DNA from: Craspedostauros australis
Taxonomy: Eukaryota; Bacillariophyta; Bacillariophyceae; Mastogloiales; Achnanthaceae
Direction of reading: 5' to 3'
Assembly: GCA_026770025.1 (NCBI GenBank)
Contig: JAMXDE010000057.1
Location: 186,001 to 250,000, forward strand
DNA: 64,000 bases
Numbering within the stretch: position 1 is the first letter of the stretch; each line of letters opens with the position of its first letter. Of the stretch, positions 35,501 through 44,198 are shown piece after piece. A model generated the notes under the pieces. The model worked only from the letters and a program-made list of their open reading frames with translations. It searched no databases and was not told where the DNA came from. Made by a program: the position numbers and the translations under genes.

Positions 35501-35824
35501 CTGTTGTTGCGCGGAGATTGTTTTCGTCACAAATTCTCCTCCTGGTGGTGTCTCACTTTTACCACTTCGTTTGGCTGTGCGAATGCTCTTCGTCACACCA
35601 GTCTCCTCTTGCTTGTACGCCTTGAGGATACTCTCCTTCTCGCGGTGTAGTCTTGCAGACCGTTCCTCTTCGGTCTCGTCGATCGCGCTTGCGTCTGCGC
35701 CTGATAGGACAGTAGCCGCGGCTACTTCCTTCTCTTCTCGTGGTGGAGTCTCACTCGCACCTTCTTCTTGCTTGATAGTCGGGTTGGACAGAGGGATGTC
35801 TCTCAATTCCTCTTCCTCGCTCAT
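29576..35824 (-). CDS. Element D Gag-Pol polyprotein
   Basis: 2082 residues, uninterrupted, same start and domain order as element A: Gag, two CCHC knuckles, acidic linker, DSGASC protease, HHCC/DDE integrase, RT with YVDDCFCCG, RNase H with HIDVRHH. It differs from A and C by an extra stretch of about 30 residues in the acidic linker, including PPPQIGRYERTGTF. This resembles the APPPQAVRNERTGIF of the remnant at 8109, so the linker varies by small insertions between copies. All catalytic motifs that can be checked by eye are kept, so D could be autonomous. Confidence 0.93.
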   Translation of the reverse strand: MSEEEELRDIPLSNPTIKQEEGASETPPREEKEVAAATVLSGADASAIDETEEERSARLHREKESILKAYKQEETGVTKSIRTAKRSGKSETPPGGEFVTKTISAQQQAKIEKVTTQKQTEIKGASAPTTKQRINMATSANVNKRRIKAPMFSGEQEDYSAWESQAKAYARAQKTRDVMLGKTKVPTVSEIAAAAGDDKEAMEEIYELGCDCFSDLILMMDAEKGKGKQAIQYINQCVSDDYPEGDAHAAWNVLAEKFRPSDAVTKIKLKRQFNNEKMKRDTDPDIYITQLESLRSRLHDVKYEITDEEMIMQILSTVSNEYRTHIVNFQHQLTFNPELVTINTIRGVLRTAYATHRGGKAYVDDFQDSNTKSNDTGFTSTGNFKGTCHNCGVYGHRSADCPERKKSNNKKNNNNNNKMNGKRNKGSGFKGKCNYCGIFGHREAECQKKKFNESKKNNEQANTATEGHDKSGHEMVLSAKDMPLCMLVSDDYIEDSFFDNFECVGSDDEVQDDEIVPEWLSEEPIIHEVDPRREVSYECCFNAHDLIGSYGDEAEMDDEANDSDIEEAMSDDDDDADENGADEDDEANRDEMPPPQIGRYERTGTFINQGQGETNRAAAPPPPAAGNNRSGIFDEDDSDETEDGNHPNDSFNPNERVVYPGNIDFPPIEDPNNSNYLHRHDTVPYATETALVIQKQLIFDAVMEAGTKLFPGHVQGVLRPIWVNMMGPILSENFRSIEEILANSVVINRILEADNTETIPETDLHYILGGCMRVLLRERSRVHPYDPATGSHRSNTIPSDYAQLPDNMDNEEHHNPYNEDGVHEDDDDGSFNDEIAAAAVEQLHELSTKYKDKVDKNTWLADSGASCHIVNSDAALFNVRHIKSFVQVGDSTKLDSPKMGSIRLKVKQRDNTGHIIRLDDVKYTPKMAVNLFSTNKALYNGYQLGSNGILMDIINGSGTKIVFDRVFPTANGFITGVQMHPIMPTNDDKACTAIVKNPSKEISAVNLHRMLGHAPLEAMKRTAAQYGWKIIGEMPVCRDCAVANARVKNIPKATIPRATRRGERLFIDISYTKHISFGDKRYWTLIVDDCTDHCWSFFLKNKSDQPGYIKRFVQTIKSQTGDQQIIFRGDNSGENKSTQDILIDAGLNVKFEFTASNTPQQNGRVERKFAYLCTKIRSMLNGAQLDEEYRHGLWAAAASTATAIANITVAKNQKESPHRQFFGNDPPYADALRTFGEVGVVKTTYGGITAKLKNRGEEMVFIGYAHQHASGVYNMYRPSTKSLVCSRDIKWLNQSYGQFRGWAPAPNVSNETGTTDADGFTTIGRKGATPRTATRQTSEAKRVSFADSNRYYILSDSDDEDNEDNGVVTQLIHNDEEDRSESNHEDDEITPSGDEADNDTGVTPPNTPARSTHGTPSRPPPSKPSKRDIDRKERIRRHEARGRKGEANPKPSTGKSIPRALRELADYNERGRKEEGYESDSSSNQDSDELSDEENDDSNNETTDDEEIADEGEIEITHYSTTGLYGMNAIITESPAIDIGLSMQDENKEPEKHIEPTTFDGAFNHPDPIHRKGYRAAIKKEFDSMDTRKVYSKIKRDAIPRGRRCCKCKWVFKLKRDGTHRARLVACGYSQVAGVDFQEHYSPVIHDVTYRVMMVIMLIKKMDCALVDVVTAFLHGDLDEEIYMNCPNGMDHQPDEALTLHKPIYGLVQSARQWFKMLVSTLKNINFEQSAADPCLFYRKTNEGSMIVAIYVDDCFCCGDSKALETFLKNIQGSKFKVTIERGLGDYLSCNIELNHDKTRATLRQPHLIRHLIEEFGTKVEKMQRYGTPGTPGQIIVRPSEDNGLQKVGAEEHAEYRRGVGMLLFLIKHSRPDIANPVRELSKVLIGPTKAAMKEMYRIIKYVIDTKDYGLKIHPARPDDDGWDMELFCDSEYAGDKNTRISVGGFILYLCKVPILWRSKAQKAVTLSSSEAEYVALSEAAKEIFFVVQLLESVGVPVKTPIKVRVDNIGAIFIAKNPSTSQRSRHIDVRHHYVRNMVINKTIEIIFVKSEQNTSDGFTKNIKADLQREHEKSYLDTSRTFE

Positions 35825-35894
35825 TCAGCCTGCTGCTCTTGAATGATGTTCGTCTTCCTCGCACGATACGATTCGCGGGCTCGCCCTGATCTAT

Positions 35895-35906
35895 CGTTTA
35901 TAAACG
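35895..35906 (-). promoter_or_regulatory. Palindrome at the primer-binding position, element D
   Basis: CGTTTATAAACG immediately inside the 5' LTR. Confidence 0.75.
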
Positions 35907-36699
35907 TGTTGGCAAGTTCCGCGCACGGTAACCTACAATCGTGGAAGATGGTGTTGGTTGATAGTCGTTCGTTTGCTATTTCATTACTTGGCTACTCCGA
36001 TGCTCTCGGTGTACGCCCGTTCTCTTGCCCGATGCTCTCGGCGCTTCAATCTGTTTCGTAGATTCAGTCTCCGACTATGAGTCGGTACGCGAGATGCTCT
36101 CTCGCTCTTCTCTGTATTCTCTCTCTCTCAACATCGTGTACTCGTCGCACACGATACTCCGTGTTCAATACGTACTTCGTATTCGACACTCCGTTCATTC
36201 AGTACTGGCTCCTACTCCATGAGTACTCGCCATTTGAAGTTCACCTTCTGTATCCATGATGCTGATGCCCTTCGGTCATCGGATCTTCACCTTCTGCTCT
36301 GACTTGGAGACAGATGTCGACGTGGTGACACGATGACATCCTGTCGACGTCAGTAGGCGTCCTTCTGCTCTCCAGATGTCACGTTCCATTGGTGATGCAG
36401 CAGCCTGTCAGATGATATCGTCATCTGAGGTTTAGTTGGGAAGTACCTCGAGATTCTCTTGGTACCATTGATGGATGGACGGACGATCTTCCAATTCTCT
36501 CAGAAATCGTCATTTGCAAATTTCCTCCAGAAATCTTGCCCCTTTTCGTGTGTTCCATTTCCCCTGTAATTCTGACGAATCACAGTATACTATCGACACG
36601 AATGTAGTTATACCGTCCAAGTGTGTATGAGAGAATAGCGGGTGAACGATGCACATATACTCGTACATCTCGACATATACTCACATGTACATCTCGACA
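35907..36699 (-). repeat. 5' LTR of element D (793 bp)
   Basis: Same termini as the 3' LTR, but carries the block CCGAAGGGCATCAGCATC (the element C type) instead of CATGAAGATC. Confidence 0.9.
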
Positions 36700-37381
36700 T
36701 ACTCTTCCTCATCAAGCACTCGCGACCGGATATCGCGAACCCTGTGAGGGAACTCTCCAAGGTATTGATCGGGCCCACCAAGGCCGCAATGAAGGAGATG
36801 TATCGGATCATCAAGTATGTGATTGATACAAAGGACTATGGATTGAAGATCCATCCAGTGCGTCCAGACGACGACGGCTGGGACATGGAGCTCTTTTGCG
36901 ATAGCGAATACGCAGGAGACAAGAACACGAGAATCAGCATAGGAGGGTTCATCCTATACCTGTGCAAGGTACCAATCCTTTGGTGATCCAAGGCACAGAA
37001 GGCCGTCACACTCAGCTCATCCGAAGCAGAATATGTTGCCCTTTCCGAAGCGGCAAAGGAAATCTTCTTCGTCGTGCAGCTACTCGAAAGTGTGGGCGTC
37101 CCAGTGAAGACACCGATCAAGGTCCGTGTGGACAACATCGGAGCGATCTTCATCGCCAAGAACCCATCAACATCCCAACGATCGCGGCACATCGACGTGC
37201 GCCATCACTACGTGAGGAACATGGTAATCAACAAAACCATCGAAATCATTTTCGTCAAATCCGAGCAAAACACAAGCAACGGTTTCACCAAGAACATCAA
37301 GGCCGACTTACAACGCGAACATGAGAAGTCGTACCTTGACACATCGAGAACATTCGAATGACCGAATGCACACAGGAAGGG

Positions 37382-38182
37382 TGTTGAGATGTACATGTGA
37401 GTATATGTCGAGATGTACGTGTATATGTGCATCGTTCACCCGTTATTCTCTCATACGCACTTGGACGGTATAACTACATTCGTGTCGATAGTATACTGTG
37501 ATTCGTCAGAATTACAGGGGAAACGGAACACACGAAAAGGGGCAAGATTTCTGGAGGAAATTTGCAAATGACAATTTCTGAGAGAATTGGAAGATCGTCC
37601 GTCCATCCATCAATGGTACCAAGAGAATCTCAAGGTACTTCCCAACTAAACCTCAGATGACGATATCATCTGACAGACCACTGCATCACCAATGGAACAT
37701 GACATCTGGAGAGCAGAAGGACGCCTACTGACGTCGACAGGATGTCATCATGTCACCACATCGACATCTGTCTCCAAGTCAGAGCAGGAGGCAAAGATCC
37801 GATGACCGAAGGACATCAGCATCATGGATACAGAAGGTGAACTTCAAATGGCGAGTACTCATGGAGTAGGAGCCAGTACTGAATGAACGGAGTGTCGAAT
37901 ACGGAGTACGTATCGAACACGGAGTATCGTGCGCGACGAGCACACGATGTTGAGAGAGAGAGAGAGAGAGAATACAGAGAGGAGCGAGAGAGCATCTCGC
38001 GTACCGACTCATAGTCGGAGACCGAATCTACGAAACAGATTGAAGCGCCGAGAGCATCGGGCGAGAGAACGGGCGTACACCGAGAGCATCGGAGTAGCCA
38101 ACTAATGAAATAGCAAACAGAAGACTATCAACCAACACCATCTTCCACGATCGTAGGTTACCGTGCGCGGAACTTGCCAACA
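37382..38182 (+). repeat. 3' LTR of element C (801 bp)
   Basis: TGTTGAGATG...TTGCCAACA after the polypurine AGGAAGGG. Contains a longer GA run (GAGAGAGAGAGAGAGA) than the other LTRs. Confidence 0.9.
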
Positions 38183-38212
38183 CGGGGGTACGACTTTGCA
38201 AAGATACCATGT
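38183..38212 (+). repeat. Left stub of a family 2-like LTR split by element F
   Basis: GGGTACGACTTTGCAAAGAT matches the start of family 2-type LTRs. It continues at 47362 after element F. Confidence 0.6.
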
Positions 38213-38897
38213 AGTTGAGATTCAATGAGGGACAGACTATTACCGAACACGGTATCAACCCGAAGGGAGAAATTCTTGTTTTGGCGCGAAATCTTCCGAC
38301 TTGATCGACCACCAAATCTTTTCTCCTCCTTTCTCTCCTCCATTCACGAATCCGTCATGACTCAAACCTGACCGACCTGACTCACACCCCACCTGGGAAC
38401 TATATGCTCTTCAGATCCTCCTTACTGCAACATACCTCGATTCCTTCATGCTGATGACCTCCACACTACCACCGTGGTCTCAACATGCGTATCCAACCTG
38501 CTTCAACTCAAGCAATGGAATCCGAAGGTCAGCTTCAGCCACAGCCACTGCTTCATGACTGTCACCACCGATCGTCATGACCTACACTGCAGTGTAACTA
38601 CATGTGCGGAGAGCAAAGTACTGTATTGATTGTCTACTCTGTTGCACTGAATCAAGTGCATCAGTGCAGGGTCTTGCCAAGTTGTGTGGCATCGTTTCTT
38701 CACCCTACTAACACCAATAAGCTAACTCATAATAACAGACAAGAATTAGCTACAAAGCACTCTACTTCTCATCGTTACAAGTAATAACTCTTCAATCAGT
38801 ACACCTCTCTTGAACTGCATCACATGGCTATCCCGAAGCCGGCAGATTCACGAGGCATTCTCTACCGATTCGCGACGCCTACGCCCGAATCCTAACT
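38213..38897 (+). repeat. 5' LTR of element F (685 bp)
   Basis: Starts AGTTGAGATTC and ends GAATCCTAACT, an imperfect inverted repeat of 11 bp. The last T may be the templated complement of the 3' A of the primer tRNA. Confidence 0.85.
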
Positions 38898-38909
38898 GGT
38901 AGCTGCGAG
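38897..38909 (+). promoter_or_regulatory. Primer-binding site of element F
   Basis: TGGTAGCTGCGAG. The complement ends CGCAGCTACCA, which fits a eukaryotic initiator tRNA-Met (U72 pairing with A1, then A-CCA). The exact tRNA of this organism is not in the window. Confidence 0.7.
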
Positions 38910-39324
38910 TGGTTGCCAAATACTCTCTAATCAACTCCACCGAGCATCTTCCTCTGCCAACCGATCGCAAAAGTCTCTCTGAGACGAAGCCAAAAGGCAC
39001 AGCTCGCAAACCGAGCTTCCATCAAAGGACCACGTCCTCATCGCATGCATCTGATTTGAAATCAGACTCCAACGCTCGAAAACCGAGCCACTCAAGAGGA
39101 CAAAAGTCCCAGCTGAAGGTAAGCGACCCAAGGTCGAACTTCAGTAGCCTCTGCCAAAGCAAGCTATAACCGCACTCGCCGACCGAGTGCGAGCCTCTCC
39201 AAGCCTGCATCGAACTTCAGTGCACACCTTCCCAACGAAGTGAAGCCAAGCAAGAGCAAGAGAAGGCAAACAGATCGATCCCCTCGAAGTCCGAAAACCA
39301 TGCGAGAAGTCTCCGCTATCCAAC

Positions 39325-42300
39325 ATGGCGGAAGAGACAACCCCTGCCACGCTGGAAGAGCTGCAAGCGCAGCTCGAAGCGATCATGGTCGAGAACGCCC
39401 GCCTAACACAGGCGACGTTGGCGGCCGAAGCCGCTGCAGAAGCAGCAAACGCGGCTATAGCCACTGCCCAAGCAGCGGCGACAGCCACCACGACCTCAAG
39501 CCGTCCCGGTCTCGAGCGCAGCCGTTCGACTGGCGACACAAGAGCCCGAACGGACCAGTCCTTCCTCAACGACAGCATCTTCGACATGGGAACTCCCATG
39601 CCCAAGAAGAGCAGAAAGTCGGAAGAGGACAGCGAAGACGACGACCACGACCTCTCCGGGAAACCAACCGTTCCCATCATGGGAGGTATCCTCAAGCAAG
39701 GACGCAACTGGGTGCCCTGGACCGCAGGCGCACCAAACGGACATTGGACCGGCCTCCAAGACGAGTCACACACCAGGTGGACTAACTCTCAACAACAGAG
39801 AATCCTCCACAACGGTGCTGACTCCACCAACCAGTCCAAGCGAGAGCAAGGACTCACCAACAAGTTCAAGAAAGGAGGGAACATCCAGCAGTTCATCCGC
39901 CTGGTGCGAAACCACATGGCAAGAACTGGACTTCTCACCATGGCGTACATTGCTGACGCCAACGCAGAGTCAGGGATGACTTGCGTCTTGGACTCACCAG
40001 CCGCCTTCACTCTTGAAGATGCCACCAAGCACTTCGACGAGTTCCATCTGAAGTGGGATCACTACGACGTCCAGAACAACGAGACAGCCTCAGCGTTCTT
40101 CCGTGACAGTCTTGATCCAGCCCTCGAAGACCAGCTCATGAATCGAATCGAGCCGAAGTTCCACGATAACTTCATCACTCTCTTCGTTGAGTTCATGAAC
40201 AGCAATTCGGCCAACTCTTTGGATGAACAAGACGCCCTCGCAGCCAAGATCCGCGAAGTCAACTGCAGACGTTTTCCAAGCGAGAACGTTGGTCTCATGG
40301 CAGTCCACCTCCGTGCTCTTTGCAAGCGCCTCGACGACGCCGGTCGCTTCGACCTTCGTCTCCTCCAAACAATCCTCGATGCCTTCCTGCAGGCTGGAGG
40401 ACAGATCCGGTCTGGTGAACAGTACCGACGTCCTCTCTATGTGATGAAGGATAACCTTGAGGAAATCCTCATGCGTCTCCCCGTCTTCACGTACGAGTAC
40501 GCTCGCCCCCAGCTTGCCGCAAAAGATCTCACATGGATGGCAATCTGCAACAAGGCCGAGGCGTCGTACGAAAACGAGGTGCGCGGAAATCGCTGGCATG
40601 CCATCAGGCGTACCAAAGATAGCAACGTGCCCAGGTACTCGTACGCAAACAAAGTCGTCCAGAATCCAAGCGCCAACGTTCTCGAGCAACACAAGGGTTT
40701 CTCCAAGAACGACGGAAGGAAAAACAACTTCAAGAAGCCCAAGGAACGCGACGCCAAACGCAACGCCGGCCAGGGCTGGTCGTCCAAAGCTCCCAAGCCT
40801 GGTGAACCACAGCGCAAGCTTGTCAACGACAAGACGTTCATGTGGTGTGCCAAGTGCCGCCGCTGGCGCCTTTCGCACAACACCGAGAGCCATCAGGACA
40901 ACTTCAAGTTCAAGGCGAAGGGAAAAGGCAAACAAGTTCCCAAACAAGACAACCTCTCCATCGACATGGCTGCGTGGACATGCTTCACAGCCGCCTCCAG
41001 CCAAGACGAAGACACCTGGTGGTCTCTTGTCTGGAATCTCTTCACCTCCTTCAACTACTTCGGTAGTATCGTTGGAATGGTTCTCCTCTTCGCTTCACTC
41101 CAAGTCATCACTATCGGAGTAGAGTATGGGTGGTACATCGCGGCAGCTAATGCCTGGATGCTAATCGCTGTAACTCTACTCCTCCTCCACACAAACGTTC
41201 CACGAAGACCCGACTCAGTCAACTCCACTGACCTAGTCTATAACAAGGCACGAGTCAAAGAACGGTACAAGCAAGCGCACAAACGTCCAACACACTTCAA
41301 TGGGGCTGTGAAACGCAGTCTCTACGATCTCGTGATGGAAAGTCTCGACCCAGATGGACCCAAACCCGTGAACGTGTCGAAAGGAAACTCCCCACGAACA
41401 AAACGTGTGTGGCGTCCCCAATCTCGGACCAAATCTCGCAATCACAGATCAAAACGTCGTCACTGGAACCAATCGAAAAATTCTACTTATGGTAAAAACC
41501 AAACACTCACGACAGCAAAATTGCCCCGCCAGGAAGGTCGCACCTCATCCATCTCACGAAATCTCTGGAGCCTGTACCCAACTCGCGGAATTGACTTGAT
41601 GTATGATCGAAGTCAAAAGCAACAATGTGACAATGACATGCCCGCACTACTCACTCTGCAAGGTCTAGCCTCCTACTTCTCCAATCGCAATGCTTTCGCA
41701 TCTCCAGCTAAAGCTGAGAGTTACCTCTCGCCCGATGCTCCATTCGAACTCGTCTGGGACAGCGGAGCATCAATTTCTGTGACAAATGACCTCAACGATT
41801 TCTGTTCTACTCCAAGTCCTCCACCAAGACCGACCTTTCTCAACGGATTCCTCAAGAAAATCCAAGTGAATGCGTTGGGAACCATCGAATGGTATGTCCT
41901 TGATGTAACTGGAAGCCCTCGCAAATTGCGACTGCCTGCTTTCCATGTTCCCGAATCAAAGGTCAAGCTAATCAGCACTTCCAGTCTCCTTGAAGAGTAT
42001 CAGGGCGAAACGATCGTATTCGACAAGTCCTCCTGCAAACTCAGCGGAATCCTGGGAAACGACGATCGCAATGCAATCGTAGCGAACTACAAGAAGTCCA
42101 CAAGGCTGCCAACATCCGTCGGCTACAGCGCCGATAACATCCATGACGTGCCAGCTGCACTAACGTCCATCGTCTCTACCGTGTCGGACCACAACGTGAA
42201 CCTCACCCAACCGCAAAAGGAACTTCTTCGGTGGCACTATCGTCTCGGACATTTATCCTTCAGTCGAGTGAAGTTCCTGCTGCGTTCGGGTACGCTCACT

Positions 42301-44124
42301 GGGTCAGAATCGTCTAGAAAGATGCACACAGCTGCGGCAAGGGTCACAAGCCTTCCGCTCTGCGCCGCATGCCAATTCGGAAAGCTGCACCATCGCCCTT
42401 CCCCAGGAATAACTCAACATGTCGTCCGTGACAAACAAGGAGTTTTGCGCACCGATCACTTGTTCCCAGGACAACAAGTATCAGTGGACCACTTCGTCGG
42501 TCGAACGCCAGGACGCCTCTTCTCAGGACGAGGCAAAGGCGATCCAAACGAAATGTACAAAGGCGGAGCTATCTTCGTCGATCACGCATCAGGATACATC
42601 CATGTGGAACCTGTGGCAGCGCTAACTACGCACGCCACTCTCGAAGCCAAGGAACGGTTCGAACTGATGTGTCGTGATGTGGGAGTCCCCGTACGATCGT
42701 ATCTATCAGATAACGCCACCACCTTCACCTCGCCCGAATACTCCAAACACCTTGAGATATTCCATCAAGTCCACCGATTCGCAGGTGTCGGCGCACATCA
42801 CCACAATGGAATCGCCGAACGAAGCATTCGAACAATTGTCTCAATGGCCCGAACCATGATGATGCATCAAAGCATCCACTGGCCAACGATGTTTGATGCT
42901 CAACTGTGGCCAATGGCCGTCGTACACGCCGCGTACATCTATAATCGCGTGCCTAATCCCGCCACCGGCCTCACACCTTACGATGTTCTGTCACGCATCC
43001 GTCTTCCCCTCAAGCAACTTCATAACCTGCACGTATGGGGCAGCCCAGTCTATGTCCTTAACAAAGCACTGGCCGATGGACGCAAGATACCCCGATGGGA
43101 ACCAAGAGGAGAGAGATACGTGAACATGGGTCTCTCTACGAAGCATGCTTCAACCGTACCTCTAGTCCTATCACCACGGACAGGTTCAATCACCCCTCAG
43201 TTCCACGTCGTGTTCGATGACTGGTTCGCAACGATTGCTACCGACTTGAAGCAACTTCCAAGCTATCAATTGGAAGAATGGACTCGCATGTTTGGTGACA
43301 CTACCTTTCAATATCCATTTGATGACGACGATGTGGAATCAATGGAGCAGGACGACATCTTCGCATCAGACACGCGAGACCACAACCGGTTACAACGCAA
43401 CGACGATAACACTCCACCACCGAGTTTTGATACGCGAAACCAACAAACCATCCGTGAAAGAGCGCCACAGGTATTGGCGAAAGAGTCGCAACCAACGACA
43501 CAGCAGATCCCGGATCTCATGAGTGAAACTCTCGCCCCTCCGATGCCAGTTTCAGAGGGAGCCAACAGGCAAATGCCTTCGACAGAGGGAGCTACCGATG
43601 AGTCCCCGGTACTTGATCCTACTATAGAGTCACCGGACCAGCGAACACTTCAACCGCAATTGAGTTCACCTCTCCGAGAGTCGCCAATTTCAGAACCGGC
43701 AACTCCATTACCACCTCCATCTCCGACGCCAATTCAGATGAGCTCCACGCCAACCACGACGCCTAAGTCTGAGCCAACGCCGACAAGGCCTCGAAGCACG
43801 AGAAGTCGCAAACAACCAAAGCGATTCACGTACGCGCGTATGGGAGGCAAAGCAGCCTGGTTGGACGACGAAGACACCGATGATTACTACTTCTGCCCCG
43901 CAGTAGCTACCTTGGAAGAAATTGAACAGGCCGCAATACCCAGGGAGTTGCACCCCGATTCGTCATCGATCATCACATTCTCACAAGCTGTCGTCGATTG
44001 CCTACATACAATCGAACCTCTCCAACGCAAAGGCAGCGACTCTCTCTCTCCATCGACCTACACCAATTCAAGGTGGACGCTCACTACTTGTTGCGCAGAC
44101 TTCGAGTTCGATTCAATACGTTGA
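39325..44124 (+). CDS. Element F Gag-protease-integrase polyprotein
   Basis: 1599 residues from the ATG at 39325 (MAEETTPATLEELQ). A coiled-coil N-terminus is followed by a Gag capsid-like part at about 170-420. Instead of CCHC knuckles there is one CX2CX6HX4H finger (C508, C511, H518, H523). Residues about 573-623 hold two strongly hydrophobic segments joined by a short turn (GSIVGMVLLFASLQVITIGV and WMLIAVTLLLLH), a predicted membrane hairpin, unusual for copia. Protease DSGAS at 812. Integrase with HYRLGH and CAAC, catalytic D1055, D1129, E1165 (D-X35-E). A Pro/Thr-rich linker follows. The frame ends soon after a (TC)5 run at 44041-44050, beyond which the -1 frame carries the downstream coding sequence. 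Confidence 0.88.
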   Translation: MAEETTPATLEELQAQLEAIMVENARLTQATLAAEAAAEAANAAIATAQAAATATTTSSRPGLERSRSTGDTRARTDQSFLNDSIFDMGTPMPKKSRKSEEDSEDDDHDLSGKPTVPIMGGILKQGRNWVPWTAGAPNGHWTGLQDESHTRWTNSQQQRILHNGADSTNQSKREQGLTNKFKKGGNIQQFIRLVRNHMARTGLLTMAYIADANAESGMTCVLDSPAAFTLEDATKHFDEFHLKWDHYDVQNNETASAFFRDSLDPALEDQLMNRIEPKFHDNFITLFVEFMNSNSANSLDEQDALAAKIREVNCRRFPSENVGLMAVHLRALCKRLDDAGRFDLRLLQTILDAFLQAGGQIRSGEQYRRPLYVMKDNLEEILMRLPVFTYEYARPQLAAKDLTWMAICNKAEASYENEVRGNRWHAIRRTKDSNVPRYSYANKVVQNPSANVLEQHKGFSKNDGRKNNFKKPKERDAKRNAGQGWSSKAPKPGEPQRKLVNDKTFMWCAKCRRWRLSHNTESHQDNFKFKAKGKGKQVPKQDNLSIDMAAWTCFTAASSQDEDTWWSLVWNLFTSFNYFGSIVGMVLLFASLQVITIGVEYGWYIAAANAWMLIAVTLLLLHTNVPRRPDSVNSTDLVYNKARVKERYKQAHKRPTHFNGAVKRSLYDLVMESLDPDGPKPVNVSKGNSPRTKRVWRPQSRTKSRNHRSKRRHWNQSKNSTYGKNQTLTTAKLPRQEGRTSSISRNLWSLYPTRGIDLMYDRSQKQQCDNDMPALLTLQGLASYFSNRNAFASPAKAESYLSPDAPFELVWDSGASISVTNDLNDFCSTPSPPPRPTFLNGFLKKIQVNALGTIEWYVLDVTGSPRKLRLPAFHVPESKVKLISTSSLLEEYQGETIVFDKSSCKLSGILGNDDRNAIVANYKKSTRLPTSVGYSADNIHDVPAALTSIVSTVSDHNVNLTQPQKELLRWHYRLGHLSFSRVKFLLRSGTLTGSESSRKMHTAAARVTSLPLCAACQFGKLHHRPSPGITQHVVRDKQGVLRTDHLFPGQQVSVDHFVGRTPGRLFSGRGKGDPNEMYKGGAIFVDHASGYIHVEPVAALTTHATLEAKERFELMCRDVGVPVRSYLSDNATTFTSPEYSKHLEIFHQVHRFAGVGAHHHNGIAERSIRTIVSMARTMMMHQSIHWPTMFDAQLWPMAVVHAAYIYNRVPNPATGLTPYDVLSRIRLPLKQLHNLHVWGSPVYVLNKALADGRKIPRWEPRGERYVNMGLSTKHASTVPLVLSPRTGSITPQFHVVFDDWFATIATDLKQLPSYQLEEWTRMFGDTTFQYPFDDDDVESMEQDDIFASDTRDHNRLQRNDDNTPPPSFDTRNQQTIRERAPQVLAKESQPTTQQIPDLMSETLAPPMPVSEGANRQMPSTEGATDESPVLDPTIESPDQRTLQPQLSSPLRESPISEPATPLPPPSPTPIQMSSTPTTTPKSEPTPTRPRSTRSRKQPKRFTYARMGGKAAWLDDEDTDDYYFCPAVATLEEIEQAAIPRELHPDSSSIITFSQAVVDCLHTIEPLQRKGSDSLSPSTYTNSRWTLTTCCADFEFDSIR

Positions 44125-44198
44125 ATCCGCAACCAACCAACATCGTCCTTCCAACATTCGCCCCAAAGCCGGCTGAAGCAGAAGAAGCAAGCATCAAC

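Larger units (their letters stand above)
28769..36699 (-). mobile_element. Element D: intact family 1 copia element nested in C
   Basis: LTRs at 28769-29555 (3') and 35907-36699 (5'), one open gag-pol ORF, and TACTCT on both sides (28763-28768 and 36700-36705), a 6-bp target duplication. It lies antisense to C. Its body and that of C form inverted arms of more than 5 kb. The two LTRs carry different versions of one diagnostic block. Confidence 0.93.
23263..37361 (+). pseudogene. Element C gag-pol, interrupted by element D and a stop
   Basis: Coding parts are 23263-28768 and 36706-37361. Joined, they continue in frame across the RT (GVGML then LFLIKHSRPD), so D entered an open gene. Gag, two CCHC knuckles, DSGASC protease, integrase and the YVDD box are all readable in the first part. 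In the second part a TGA at 36984-36986 replaces the CGA (Arg) of VPILWRSKAQ in A and D, a CpG-to-TpG change in RNase H. The first part reads on into D's LTR and stops at 28923. Confidence 0.9.
22178..38182 (+). mobile_element. Element C: family 1 copia element split by element D
   Basis: 5' LTR 22178-23180 (with an internal insertion), gag-pol 23263-37361 interrupted by D, 3' LTR 37382-38182. Flanks CCGGG (left) and CGGGG (right) are a near but not exact target duplication. Both LTRs carry the same diagnostic block with CCGAAGGACATCAGCATC, so they belong together. Inactive because of the D insertion and a stop codon. Confidence 0.88.
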
